Source: an uncultured Acetatifactor sp. (lineage in GTDB: Bacteria > Bacillota > Clostridia > Lachnospirales > Lachnospiraceae). Taken from it: a stretch of 64,000 nucleotides of DNA. Under the pieces are notes generated by a model. The model searched no databases. It was not told the origin of the DNA and worked only from the letters and a program-made list of their open reading frames with translations. Numbering within the stretch: position 1 is the first letter of the stretch; the number at the start of each line of letters is the position of its first letter. Made by a program: the position numbers and the translations under genes. Positions 44,320-52,552 of this stretch are shown here, one piece after another. The stretch spans positions 214,793 through 278,792 of the forward strand of contig CAKRUB010000002.1 of NCBI GenBank assembly GCA_934402375.1, given 5' to 3'.

Positions 44320-45972
44320 ATGACAGTGAAGGCATTGAAGTGCAGGAAAATCATCTATACGCTATGCTTCGTCGCGCTCTGTGTGATCGATCAGATCAAG
44401 GGCAGTGCGCCGGGACGGGCGCAGATGATTGCAGTAAACTGTATAGGATTGCTCATGGCGGTAATGATCCTGAGTGCATATTCACTGAGGGATTTCCTGA
44501 AAGTGCCGTATTATATCTGGACGGGCATTTTTCTGGTCGGCGGAACGCTTGCATATTTATGGGGAAAAACGAATTATCCCTATCAGGGCAGATGGGTGAC
44601 GGCGATTCTGAATGTGGGAATCTACGGATATATTCTGATCCGGCTGTTTTACAAATTTGCAGTTGAGAAGCAGCCGCTGCATGTGAGGAAGCCGCTCTTT
44701 TTCGCATGGTGCGTCATGCTGGTCTGCATGATGCTTTCCAGAAACGAAGCTGTCTGGCCGTTTTGGTTTCTGGTGATGTTTGGGAGCTTTTACGTCACCG
44801 ATTACACACCAGAGACGCGGAAAGCACTGTTTGACAGCTTGATAAACGGTGTACTGATCGGTTTTTTTCTGGTTCAGGGGGCAGCTTTTTTATTTCGCCC
44901 GTATGATGACCCGGATATGCGGTACTATGGGATGTATGCCAACACAAACATTAACGTTTTATTTTATGCCGTGACATATGGGGCATGGCTTGCCAAGTGG
45001 TATCAGCTGAAATGCAGGAAAGCAAATCTCTTTCTGCGGGGAGTGACAGCGTGCTTTTCCGGTGCAATGTTCGGCTTTGCGTTCCTGACGATAGGAAGAG
45101 CCGGACTGCTGACGATGGCGGCGGTCACATTGGTTTTTCTTGTCTACTGTGCAATGACCTTGCCCGGACATAAGATCGCAGGCTTTTTCGGTAAGGGTGT
45201 TCTGCTGGCTGCGGTTGCGGTTGCGAGCTTTCCGCTGGTGTTCGGCTGTGTCAGATATATTCCTGCCTATGTCCACCATCCGATCTGGTTCGAGGGGGAG
45301 TACAACGAGAGAAAGGTACACTCGTGGGACCCGGTTGACTCTGACAAGTATGTGGATTTCAATGCGTTTCTGGAGGAATCGTTCGGGCGCGTTCTGTGGT
45401 TTGTGGATTTCTCGAAGAAGGAGGCAAGGGCATGGCTGCGGCCGGCAATGGTCGTTCAGGCGGCGGATGCTGCGGGACAGAGCGAAGAGACGACGGAGTC
45501 CGATCTGCTGGACGGCACGGGAATCGACCAGCAGCATCCGGTGCTGACAGACCCGGAAAAGATGGACGATCCGGTTGTTATCCGGACGACAATTCACAAG
45601 TATTATCTCGACCGTCTGAACCTGAGAGGTCATAAACAGGAGGAGAACGGCTTCTGGCTGAAGGATATTTACTATGCGCCCCATGCACATAATATTCTGC
45701 TGCAATTTGCGTTTGACTTCGGTATTATTCCGGGACTTCTCTTTGCGGTGATCGCCGTATGGGCAGCGGTTCTGGCGCTCCGGGAGGCAAAAAACTCCTC
45801 ACCGGAGGAGAGCCAGACACATTTTTTGTATCTCACATATGCGGTGATCTTGTTTGCCTTCGGAATGCTGGAGCATAGCTGGGGCATCGGACAGAACAGT
45901 CTCACCTTATATTTTGTCACTCTGTACGCGATGATGCATAGCTTATCCGTTTCAGGTTGCGAAAAAAGGTAA
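44320..45972 (+). CDS. O-antigen ligase/Wzy-like membrane protein
   Basis: A 550-residue polytopic protein with about 12 helices and a large outer loop (about 325-455) before the last helices. The motifs YGMYANTNINVLFYAVTYG, LTIGRAGLL and HAHNILLQFAFDFGIIPG match the O-antigen ligase/polymerase family (HAHN corresponds to the HxHN of WaaL/Wzy). It likely joins a lipid-linked glycan to an acceptor or polymerises it. With the EpsG-like protein at 34415 this is the second polymerase/ligase candidate. Its stop lies among promoter elements for the next gene, so it ends the first glycan block. Confidence 0.82.
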   Translation: MTVKALKCRKIIYTLCFVALCVIDQIKGSAPGRAQMIAVNCIGLLMAVMILSAYSLRDFLKVPYYIWTGIFLVGGTLAYLWGKTNYPYQGRWVTAILNVGIYGYILIRLFYKFAVEKQPLHVRKPLFFAWCVMLVCMMLSRNEAVWPFWFLVMFGSFYVTDYTPETRKALFDSLINGVLIGFFLVQGAAFLFRPYDDPDMRYYGMYANTNINVLFYAVTYGAWLAKWYQLKCRKANLFLRGVTACFSGAMFGFAFLTIGRAGLLTMAAVTLVFLVYCAMTLPGHKIAGFFGKGVLLAAVAVASFPLVFGCVRYIPAYVHHPIWFEGEYNERKVHSWDPVDSDKYVDFNAFLEESFGRVLWFVDFSKKEARAWLRPAMVVQAADAAGQSEETTESDLLDGTGIDQQHPVLTDPEKMDDPVVIRTTIHKYYLDRLNLRGHKQEENGFWLKDIYYAPHAHNILLQFAFDFGIIPGLLFAVIAVWAAVLALREAKNSSPEESQTHFLYLTYAVILFAFGMLEHSWGIGQNSLTLYFVTLYAMMHSLSVSGCEKR

Positions 45973-45985
45973 AATAGGGTAAAAT
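45957..45985 (+). promoter_or_regulatory. Promoter of the second glycan gene block
   Basis: TTGCGA (45957-45962), 17-base spacer and TAAAAT (45980-45985). The -35 overlaps the stop of the upstream gene; a second TAAAAT is at 45970. The next ATG is at 46035. Confidence 0.6.
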
Positions 45986-46034
45986 ATTCAAATAGCCTGA
46001 TGGATATGGATTATTGTGAGGCAGAGAACGCAGA

Positions 46035-47918
46035 ATGAAAAAAGATACGAATACCAATTTTTTGAAAATACCGGCAAACCGCATTATTGCGTTGATTCTT
46101 ATGGATGTCATGTCTGTGATCGTGGCATCCTTTGCCGCGTTATACATTCGTTTTGATTTCAGCTTTAATGCAATCTACAGAGAATTTCTGATAAAGTATG
46201 AACACATACTGATCCCAAACATTCTGGTGACACTGCTTTTTTTTGCCGTGTGGAAGCTGTATAAAAGCGTCTGGCGTTACGCGAGCGCGAACGAACTGAT
46301 CAATATCATCTTTGCGACGGCATGCACGGCTGTTGCACAGGTGATTTACTGCCACATTTTCAAACAGACCATGCCGAGAAGTTACTATATTATCTATTGG
46401 TTCCTTCTCATGCTGATGACCTGCTGTATCCGCTTCGGTTACCGGATTCTCAGGCTGATCAACAGCAAGAGAGCGGATTTTGCCGGAAAGAAAAAGCGCA
46501 GCAATGTCATGGTAATCGGGGCGGGAGCCGCCGGAAATATGATTCTGAAGGAAATCGAGAGCAGTCATTATCTTAGCCTGCAGGCAAAGTGTATTATAGA
46601 CGACCAGCCCGGCTGCCATGGAAAGATGATGCGCGGGGTGCCGATTGTCGGAGGACGTGAGAAGATACTGGAGGCAGCCGCTCATTACCGGATCGACGAA
46701 ATTATTTTTGCAATTCCCTCCGCGAGTGTGCAGGTAAAAAAAGAAATTCTGGACATCTGTAAGGAATCCGGGTGTAAACTGAGAACATTGCCGGGTATGT
46801 ACCAGTTAATCAACGGAGATGTGTCGGTTTCCGAATTGAAGGAAGTAGAGATTGACGATCTGCTGGGCAGGGAGCCGATTCGTATTAATACGGAAGAGGT
46901 GCTTAACTCTGTCAGCGGCAAAACAGTCATGGTGACGGGCGGGGGCGGTTCGATCGGCAGTGAGCTTTGCAGACAGATTGCAGCCCACATGCCGAAGCGG
47001 CTTATTATTTTTGATATTTACGAGAACGGCGCCTATGAGATTCAGCAGGAGCTGCTATGGAAATTCCCGAAGCTGGATCTTGTTGTGCTGATCGGCTCGG
47101 TGCGCAATACGAGCAGGGTAAACGACGTATTTTCGACCTATCAGCCGGACATAGTTTTCCATGCGGCGGCGCATAAGCACGTCCCGCTGATGGAGACAAG
47201 CCCTGATGAGGCGATCAAGAATAACGTTATGGGAACCTATAAGACGGCGCGGGCGGCAGACAGATACGGAACGGAGAAGTTCGTGCTCATTTCCACGGAT
47301 AAGGCGGTAAATCCCACGAACGTCATGGGAGCCTCCAAGAGAATCTGTGAGATGATCATCCAGATGATGAACCAGAAATCGAAAACGAATTTTGTCGCTG
47401 TGCGCTTTGGCAATGTCCTGGGCAGCAGCGGAAGTGTAATTCCTCTCTTTAAGAAGCAGATCGCGGAGGGAGGGCCTGTCACGGTAACGCATCCCGATAT
47501 CGTGCGCTATTTTATGACGATACCTGAGGCGGTTTCGCTTGTGCTTCAGGCAAGCGTCTATGCAAGGGGCGGGGAGATCTTTGTGCTCGACATGGGGAAA
47601 CCTGTGAAGATTCTTGATCTGGCAACAAATCTGATCAAGCTATCCGGCTACAAGCCCGGAGAGGACATTGAGATCAAGTTTACCGGTCTCCGTCCCGGAG
47701 AGAAGATGTACGAGGAGCTTCTGATGGATCAGGAGGGGCTGAAAAAGACAGCCAACAGGATGATCTTTATCGGGAAGCCGATTGAGTTTGACGCTGAGGT
47801 CTTTGAAAGACAGCTTGAACTGCTGATCAATGATGCCAAAAAGGAAGATAAGGACATACGGGAACGCATCGGAGAGATTGTGAAGACGTATGAATATGAA
47901 GATAGCGGAAAACATTGA
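46035..47918 (+). CDS. Membrane-bound UDP-sugar 4,6-dehydratase (PglF/EpsC/CapD type)
   Basis: A 627-residue nucleotide-sugar enzyme, probably making a UDP-4-keto-6-deoxy-GlcNAc-type intermediate. Seen: four N-terminal membrane helices (about 15-140), a first Rossmann fold (VMVIGAGAAGNMILKEIESS), then a short-chain-dehydrogenase domain with TGGGGSIGSELCRQIA, AAHKHVPLMETSPDEAIKNN and STDKAVNPTNVMGASKR, and the family C-terminus FTGLRPGEKMYEEL. Length is typical for PglF/EpsC/WbpM. It heads the second glycan block and is followed by a small initiating transferase, an arrangement like pglF-pglC, suggesting that the first sugar of this glycan is a bacillosamine- or QuiNAc/FucNAc-type residue. Confidence 0.92.
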   Translation: MKKDTNTNFLKIPANRIIALILMDVMSVIVASFAALYIRFDFSFNAIYREFLIKYEHILIPNILVTLLFFAVWKLYKSVWRYASANELINIIFATACTAVAQVIYCHIFKQTMPRSYYIIYWFLLMLMTCCIRFGYRILRLINSKRADFAGKKKRSNVMVIGAGAAGNMILKEIESSHYLSLQAKCIIDDQPGCHGKMMRGVPIVGGREKILEAAAHYRIDEIIFAIPSASVQVKKEILDICKESGCKLRTLPGMYQLINGDVSVSELKEVEIDDLLGREPIRINTEEVLNSVSGKTVMVTGGGGSIGSELCRQIAAHMPKRLIIFDIYENGAYEIQQELLWKFPKLDLVVLIGSVRNTSRVNDVFSTYQPDIVFHAAAHKHVPLMETSPDEAIKNNVMGTYKTARAADRYGTEKFVLISTDKAVNPTNVMGASKRICEMIIQMMNQKSKTNFVAVRFGNVLGSSGSVIPLFKKQIAEGGPVTVTHPDIVRYFMTIPEAVSLVLQASVYARGGEIFVLDMGKPVKILDLATNLIKLSGYKPGEDIEIKFTGLRPGEKMYEELLMDQEGLKKTANRMIFIGKPIEFDAEVFERQLELLINDAKKEDKDIRERIGEIVKTYEYEDSGKH

Positions 47919-47937
47919 CGGAAATGAGAGGAAGCCT

Positions 47938-48555
47938 ATGTACAAGGTTGTAAAGATGGCGGCGGACAGGATTCTGGCGCTTTTGGGACTGACTATTTTA
48001 TCGCCGTTGTTTCTGGTTCTGATGCTTGCCATTCGTCTGGACTCAAGGGGACCGATTTTTTTCAGACAGAAGCGGGTCGGAATCCACAAGAAGCATTTCA
48101 TGATTCTGAAATTCCGGACGATGCGGATCGACACGCCGAAGGACACGCCGACACATCTTCTGGCAAATCCGCAGCAATATATTACAAGAGTCGGCAGATT
48201 CTTAAGAAAAACCAGTCTTGATGAGCTGCCGCAGATCATCAACATCCTGAAAGGTGACATGGCGGTCGTCGGCCCGAGACCGGCGCTCTGGAATCAGTAT
48301 GATCTGATTGCGGAGAGGGATAAATACGGAGCGAATGACATTCTGCCCGGTCTGACCGGCTGGGCGCAGATTAACGGCAGAGATGAACTGCCGATCGAGG
48401 TGAAAGCGAAGCTGGACGGCGAGTATGTCCGCAGAATGGGGCTGGGAATGGATTTGCGGTGCATTCTTGGAACCGTGGTGTCCGTAGCGAGACAGGACGG
48501 TGTTGTGGAAGGCGGCACCGGAGAACTGGAGCGGGAAAAGAAAGAGCGCGGATAA
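47938..48555 (+). CDS. Small initiating sugar-phosphate transferase (PglC/EpsL type)
   Basis: A monotopic polyprenyl phosphoglycosyltransferase of 206 residues, lacking the four N-terminal helices of WbaP. Seen: the re-entrant hydrophobic helix (ILALLGLTILSPLFLVLMLA), RGPIFFRQKRVG, KFRTMRIDTPKDTP, DELPQIINILKGDMAVVG and PRPALWNQYDL with the PGLTGWAQINGRDELP motif. It transfers a sugar-1-phosphate to undecaprenyl phosphate. ATG 47938 is chosen (GAGAGGA five bases upstream); the frame is open to 47890 inside the dehydratase gene. It is the second initiating enzyme in the window and points to a second glycan. Confidence 0.92.
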   Translation: MYKVVKMAADRILALLGLTILSPLFLVLMLAIRLDSRGPIFFRQKRVGIHKKHFMILKFRTMRIDTPKDTPTHLLANPQQYITRVGRFLRKTSLDELPQIINILKGDMAVVGPRPALWNQYDLIAERDKYGANDILPGLTGWAQINGRDELPIEVKAKLDGEYVRRMGLGMDLRCILGTVVSVARQDGVVEGGTGELEREKKERG

Positions 48556-48586
48556 AGCTCCGCAGCAGGCTCGGAAAGGATTGCAT

Positions 48587-49486
48587 GTGGAATCAAAAAC
48601 ATATCGTGTGTTGATTACTGGTGCCAACAGCTATATTGGCACCAGTTTTGAAAATTGGATAAAAGCGAACTGCCGGGATGTCATTACAAAAACCATCGAT
48701 CTGCGCAAGGATTCCTGGCAGGAGGAGAGCTTTAGCGGCTATGATGCGGTCTTCCATGTGGCAGGCATTGCCCATGCCGATGTCGGCGGGGCGAGCGAGG
48801 AGCAGAAAGCCCTCTATTATCAGGTGAATACCGAGCTTACTGCCCGCTGCGCGGAGAAGGCAAAGACGGATGGCGTGGGACAGTTTATTTTTATGAGCAG
48901 TATGATTGTCTATGGGGAGAGTGCGGGTATCGGAACTGCCCGGATGATTACACGGGACACGGCTGCAGTTCCCGCGAATTTTTATGGAGACAGCAAGCTG
49001 AAGGCGGAGGAGAAGCTGTTGAAGCTCGAGACTGATGCGTTCAGAATCGTGATTCTGCGGCCGCCTATGATCTATGGCAGGGGCTCTAAGGGGAATTATC
49101 CACTTCTTGCCAAAATGGCGGCAAAGCTGCCGTTTTTCCCGAAGATCAGTAATCAGAGAAGTATGCTCTATGTGGGAAATCTGTGCAGATTTGTTTATCT
49201 GATGGTGCGTAACCGGGAGAGGGGCATCTTTTTCCCGCAGAATTCAGAATATGTCTGCACATCCGATATGGTGAAGGAGATTGCAGCGGTAAAGGGGAGA
49301 AGGATATATCTGTGGAGATGCTTCAACCCTTTTTTGCGTCTGGCGGGACATCTGGGCGGCAGGATCGGCGGACTTGCCAATAAAGCGTTCGGCAATATGA
49401 CCTATGAAAAGACGATGAGTGAATACAAAGAGGAATACAGGATATATGATTTCCGGGAGTCGGTTCGGCTGACGGAGCGGGAATAG
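48587..49486 (+). CDS. NAD-dependent epimerase/dehydratase (4-keto reductase-like)
   Basis: An extended short-chain dehydrogenase of 299 residues. Seen: the nucleotide loop TGANSYIGTSFENW, FHVAGIAHADVGG, the Ser/Tyr/Lys site SSMIVYGES and NFYGDSKLKAEEKLLKLE, and RPPMIYGRGSKGNYPLLAKM. It likely acts on the product of the upstream dehydratase (reduction or epimerisation of a UDP-4-keto sugar), which is inference from context. GTG 48587 is chosen with GGAAAGGA six bases upstream; the frame is open to 48500 without a ribosome site. Confidence 0.85.
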   Translation: MESKTYRVLITGANSYIGTSFENWIKANCRDVITKTIDLRKDSWQEESFSGYDAVFHVAGIAHADVGGASEEQKALYYQVNTELTARCAEKAKTDGVGQFIFMSSMIVYGESAGIGTARMITRDTAAVPANFYGDSKLKAEEKLLKLETDAFRIVILRPPMIYGRGSKGNYPLLAKMAAKLPFFPKISNQRSMLYVGNLCRFVYLMVRNRERGIFFPQNSEYVCTSDMVKEIAAVKGRRIYLWRCFNPFLRLAGHLGGRIGGLANKAFGNMTYEKTMSEYKEEYRIYDFRESVRLTERE

Positions 49487-49530
49487 CGTGAAAATAAGTT
49501 TGCAGGTTACCGAAAGGCATGGTTATTAAT

Positions 49531-50280
49531 ATGGAAAATAAATTGACAGTCAGTATTATTACCATTGCGTATAACAGCGAAGATGTGATTTCGGAGACAA
49601 TGGAGTCGGTTCTGCGCCAGAGCTATAGCAGGATAGAGTATCTGATTATTGACGGAGACTCGAAGGATCATACGGTGGAGATCGCGGAGAGCTACCGCGC
49701 CCGGATGGAGGAGCGGGGGATTCGGCTGCGTATTTTGTCCGAGCCGGACAAGGGAATCTATGACGCCATGAATAAGGGAATCCGTATGGCAGAGGGTGAT
49801 ATTATCGGACTGCTGAACAGCGGGGACTGGTATGAACCGGATGCGGTGGAGAAGGTCGTGAGAGCATTTCAGGAGAGCGATTGCGATCTGTTGTTCGGGA
49901 ATATCCGTATGCATAAGCTGGATGGCAGCAGCTTTGTCAAAAAGGCAAGACAGCGCGCTTTCCAGACCTCGCGCGACTGGAACCACCCGACGATGTTTGT
50001 CAAAGCGCCTGTCTACAAGGCGCATCCGTTTCGCATGAAAGGAATCCATGACGACTATGGCTGTTACCTTGAGCTACGGAAGGCAGGATGCCGTATTATT
50101 ACATTGGATGAGGTGCTGGCAGACTTCCGCATGGGCGGCGCAAGCAACCATAAGAGCCTGAAGGAGGCATGTGCCCGCATCCGCGACCGGTATCGCTGGT
50201 GTTACCGCGTGAACGGCTACAGCAGATGGTATCTGGTGGAATGCATTTTTATCGAGACGGCGAAGATGATTTTGGGGTAG
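49531..50280 (+). CDS. GT2 glycosyltransferase (WcaA-like)
   Basis: A 249-residue GT-A enzyme. Seen: LTVSIITIAYNSEDVISETM, EYLIIDGDSKDHTVEIAESY, the family SEPDKGIYDAMNKGIRMAEG and the catalytic-site region IGLLNSGDWYEPDAVEKVVR; HPTMFVKAPVYKAHPFR follows. The pattern is that of colanic-acid-type and other capsular GT2 enzymes. ATG 49531 is used; ATG 49519 is also in frame. The leader (GAAAGGCATGG, then an AT-rich stretch) is like that of the GT4 gene at 35621. It is three bases from the next gene. Confidence 0.88.
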   Translation: MENKLTVSIITIAYNSEDVISETMESVLRQSYSRIEYLIIDGDSKDHTVEIAESYRARMEERGIRLRILSEPDKGIYDAMNKGIRMAEGDIIGLLNSGDWYEPDAVEKVVRAFQESDCDLLFGNIRMHKLDGSSFVKKARQRAFQTSRDWNHPTMFVKAPVYKAHPFRMKGIHDDYGCYLELRKAGCRIITLDEVLADFRMGGASNHKSLKEACARIRDRYRWCYRVNGYSRWYLVECIFIETAKMILG

Positions 50281-50283
50281 AAA

Positions 50284-51516
50284 ATGAAAATTTTACAGAT
50301 TAACAGTCATATTCATACGGGCGGTGCGGCCAGAATTGCACTTTCGATTCACAGGCAATTACTGCTGCAGGGCGAGGAATCTTATATCGCGTACGGCAGG
50401 GGCGGCACAGATACAGAGGAGAATAGCTTCCGCTTTGACACAAAGGCTGAGATCCTCGGGTCGGCGCTTTTCAGCCGGGTCAGCGGGCTGAACGGCTGGG
50501 GAAATCCTGCCGCAACACAAAGATTAAAGAGCTATCTTGACAAAATACAGCCTGATCTTGTGCATCTGCACACGGCTCACGGCTATTACCTGAATTTCCG
50601 GCTATTGTTTGAATATATCAATCAAAGAAAGATACCCTGTGTCTGGACATTCCATGATTGCCATGCGTTTACAGGAAATTGCGGATATTTTTTTGAATGT
50701 GAAAAGTGGAGAACGGGCTGCGGAAGCTGCCCTGACATCCGGCGCTATCCGACGAGCTGGTTTCTGGATCTTACACATTATATGTGGGAAAAGAAAAAGG
50801 ACTGGTTTACCGGCGATGCCCCCAAAATGATTGTGACACCCTCCGAATGGCTCACAGATGTAGCGAGACAGTCCTTTTTCCAGAAATATCCCTGCATAAC
50901 AATACGGAACGGGATTGATGAAAAAGGCATTTTCTACCCAAGAAACCGCAGGCAGTGCAGAGAAAAATATGGCTATTCCCAGGATGAAAAAATTATTCTG
51001 GGAATCGCTGTCGGATATAGCGACCCCAGAAAGGGAGCCAGATATATTATTCAGACGGCGAAAGATCTGGAGGGCGAAGCGCGGGTAGTACTGATCGGCT
51101 GGGAGAAAAAGAATGATGGACTTTTGAAGGAGTGCAGCAATATTGTGACGCTGCCCGCCACGGAAAGCACAGAGATGCTTGCGGAATATTATTCGCTTGC
51201 AGACATTTTCGTTTTGCCTTCGCTTGCGGAAAATTATGCCACAGTGTCGCTGGAATCCATGGCATGCGGGACGCCGGTGGTCGGATTTGACGCGGGAGGG
51301 ATTCCAGAGCAGCTTACAGGAGGCAGGGGAATTGCCGTAAAAGCAGGAGATCAGCAGGCGTTCACGGACGCGGTCAGTAGGGCATTGGAATCACCGGATT
51401 TGCTGCTCCGGGGAGAAAATCTTGCAAAGCTTATCCGCGCAGAAAATTCCGTCGAAGCCATGACAGAGAAATATCTGGATGTCTATAAGCAATTACTTCG
51501 GAATGCGCAGAGGTAG
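50284..51516 (+). CDS. GT4 glycosyltransferase (WcaC-like)
   Basis: A GT-B enzyme of 410 residues. Seen: MKILQINSHIHTGGAARIAL, the HLHTAHGYYLNFRLLFEYI and TFHDCHAFTGNCGYFFECEK signature of the colanic-acid WcaC-like group with conserved Cys residues (TGCGSCPDIRRYP), then the donor domain with IRNGIDEKGIFYPRN, GIAVGYSDPRKGARYII and the SLAENYATVSLESMACGTPV E-x7-E site. GGGG seven bases before the ATG overlaps the upstream stop. It lies between two GT2 genes with three-base gaps, so the three are cotranscribed. Confidence 0.9.
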   Translation: MKILQINSHIHTGGAARIALSIHRQLLLQGEESYIAYGRGGTDTEENSFRFDTKAEILGSALFSRVSGLNGWGNPAATQRLKSYLDKIQPDLVHLHTAHGYYLNFRLLFEYINQRKIPCVWTFHDCHAFTGNCGYFFECEKWRTGCGSCPDIRRYPTSWFLDLTHYMWEKKKDWFTGDAPKMIVTPSEWLTDVARQSFFQKYPCITIRNGIDEKGIFYPRNRRQCREKYGYSQDEKIILGIAVGYSDPRKGARYIIQTAKDLEGEARVVLIGWEKKNDGLLKECSNIVTLPATESTEMLAEYYSLADIFVLPSLAENYATVSLESMACGTPVVGFDAGGIPEQLTGGRGIAVKAGDQQAFTDAVSRALESPDLLLRGENLAKLIRAENSVEAMTEKYLDVYKQLLRNAQR

Positions 51517-51519
51517 ACT

Positions 51520-52452
51520 ATGAAAATATCAGTTTGTGTATGCACCTACAATGGTGAAAACTTCATCCGGGAACAGCTTGACAGCATCTATCATCAGGTT
51601 CGCCAGCCGGACGAACTGATCCTTTGCGATGATGGGTCTCAGGATCGTACAGTGGAAATAATCTCCGAATATATCCGGGAGAAAAAGCTTGAAGCTCAAT
51701 GGAAGCTTTACGTCAACGAAACCAACAAAGGCTACCCGGGAAATTTCTATTATGCCATGAGCCTGTGCACAGGTGATGTTGTCTTTCTGGCGGATCAGGA
51801 TGACGTCTGGAAAAAGGACAAGCTTCAGATCATGAGTGATACACTTGAAAGGGAGAGAGACATTAGGGTTCTGGCCTGCAAATTCGGGCTGATCGATGCG
51901 GTGGGAGCGGATATTCATACGCTGATGGCGCCGACGCGGAGCAATGACAGCATGAAGCTGAAAAAGATAACTCTGGCAGACATCTTTTACAAATACGAGA
52001 CGCCGGGCATGGTGCTGGCATACCGAAATGAATGGTACCGTCAGAGGGGAATTTGGAGCAGTACGGTTCCCCATGATTTTTTAATCTGTTCCATGGCAGC
52101 GGAGGAAAATGCGCTCGTCCAGATAGACGCTGAACTCGCGTACCACAGGCGGCATACAAATAATGCCGGAGGAGAGGAACACCGGTTCGCAAGATTGCTG
52201 AATAAGGGACGCAAATTGCGGGAAATAGAGATTTATCTGAAGATGCTGCGAACCATGCAGGAAGAAGGCTGCCTGAGAAATCAGGACGCAAGGGAAGAAT
52301 TAAATGCAAAAGAGAGAGTTATGAGCGAGAGATATGCTGCGTTATGCTCCGGCAAACGGAGTGCGGTATTGCGGGCGGCGATACAAAACCGGAGGTATAC
52401 CAGAATCGCCACGACGGTATGCGATCTGCTGATCGTGAGTCAAAAGAACTAG
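51520..52452 (+). CDS. GT2 glycosyltransferase, rhamnosyltransferase-like
   Basis: A 310-residue GT-A enzyme. Seen: MKISVCVCTYNGENFIREQL, LILCDDGSQDRTVEIISEYI, VNETNKGYPGNFYYAMSLC and DVVFLADQDDVWKKDKLQIM; the ADQDDVW form of the DxD site is typical of rhamnosyltransferases and related capsular enzymes. The C-terminal 90 residues are helical. It is the last of a tight three-gene run; the next gene has its own promoter candidate 20 bases downstream. Confidence 0.88.
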   Translation: MKISVCVCTYNGENFIREQLDSIYHQVRQPDELILCDDGSQDRTVEIISEYIREKKLEAQWKLYVNETNKGYPGNFYYAMSLCTGDVVFLADQDDVWKKDKLQIMSDTLERERDIRVLACKFGLIDAVGADIHTLMAPTRSNDSMKLKKITLADIFYKYETPGMVLAYRNEWYRQRGIWSSTVPHDFLICSMAAEENALVQIDAELAYHRRHTNNAGGEEHRFARLLNKGRKLREIEIYLKMLRTMQEEGCLRNQDAREELNAKERVMSERYAALCSGKRSAVLRAAIQNRRYTRIATTVCDLLIVSQKN

Positions 52453-52470
52453 GGCATATAGAAAAACACC

Positions 52471-52499
52471 TTGTTTTCATGTGCTATACATGATAGAAT
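52471..52499 (+). promoter_or_regulatory. Promoter before the GT2-GT4/ABC module
   Basis: TTGTTT (52471-52476), 17-base spacer and TAGAAT (52494-52499), with TATACA at 52485 as alternative -10. It is 54 bases before the ATG at 52553. Confidence 0.5.
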
Positions 52500-52552
52500 A
52501 GGTAAGAATTTTTCCTTTGCATTATTTAAGAAGGCTAATTGGAGGACGGGAG

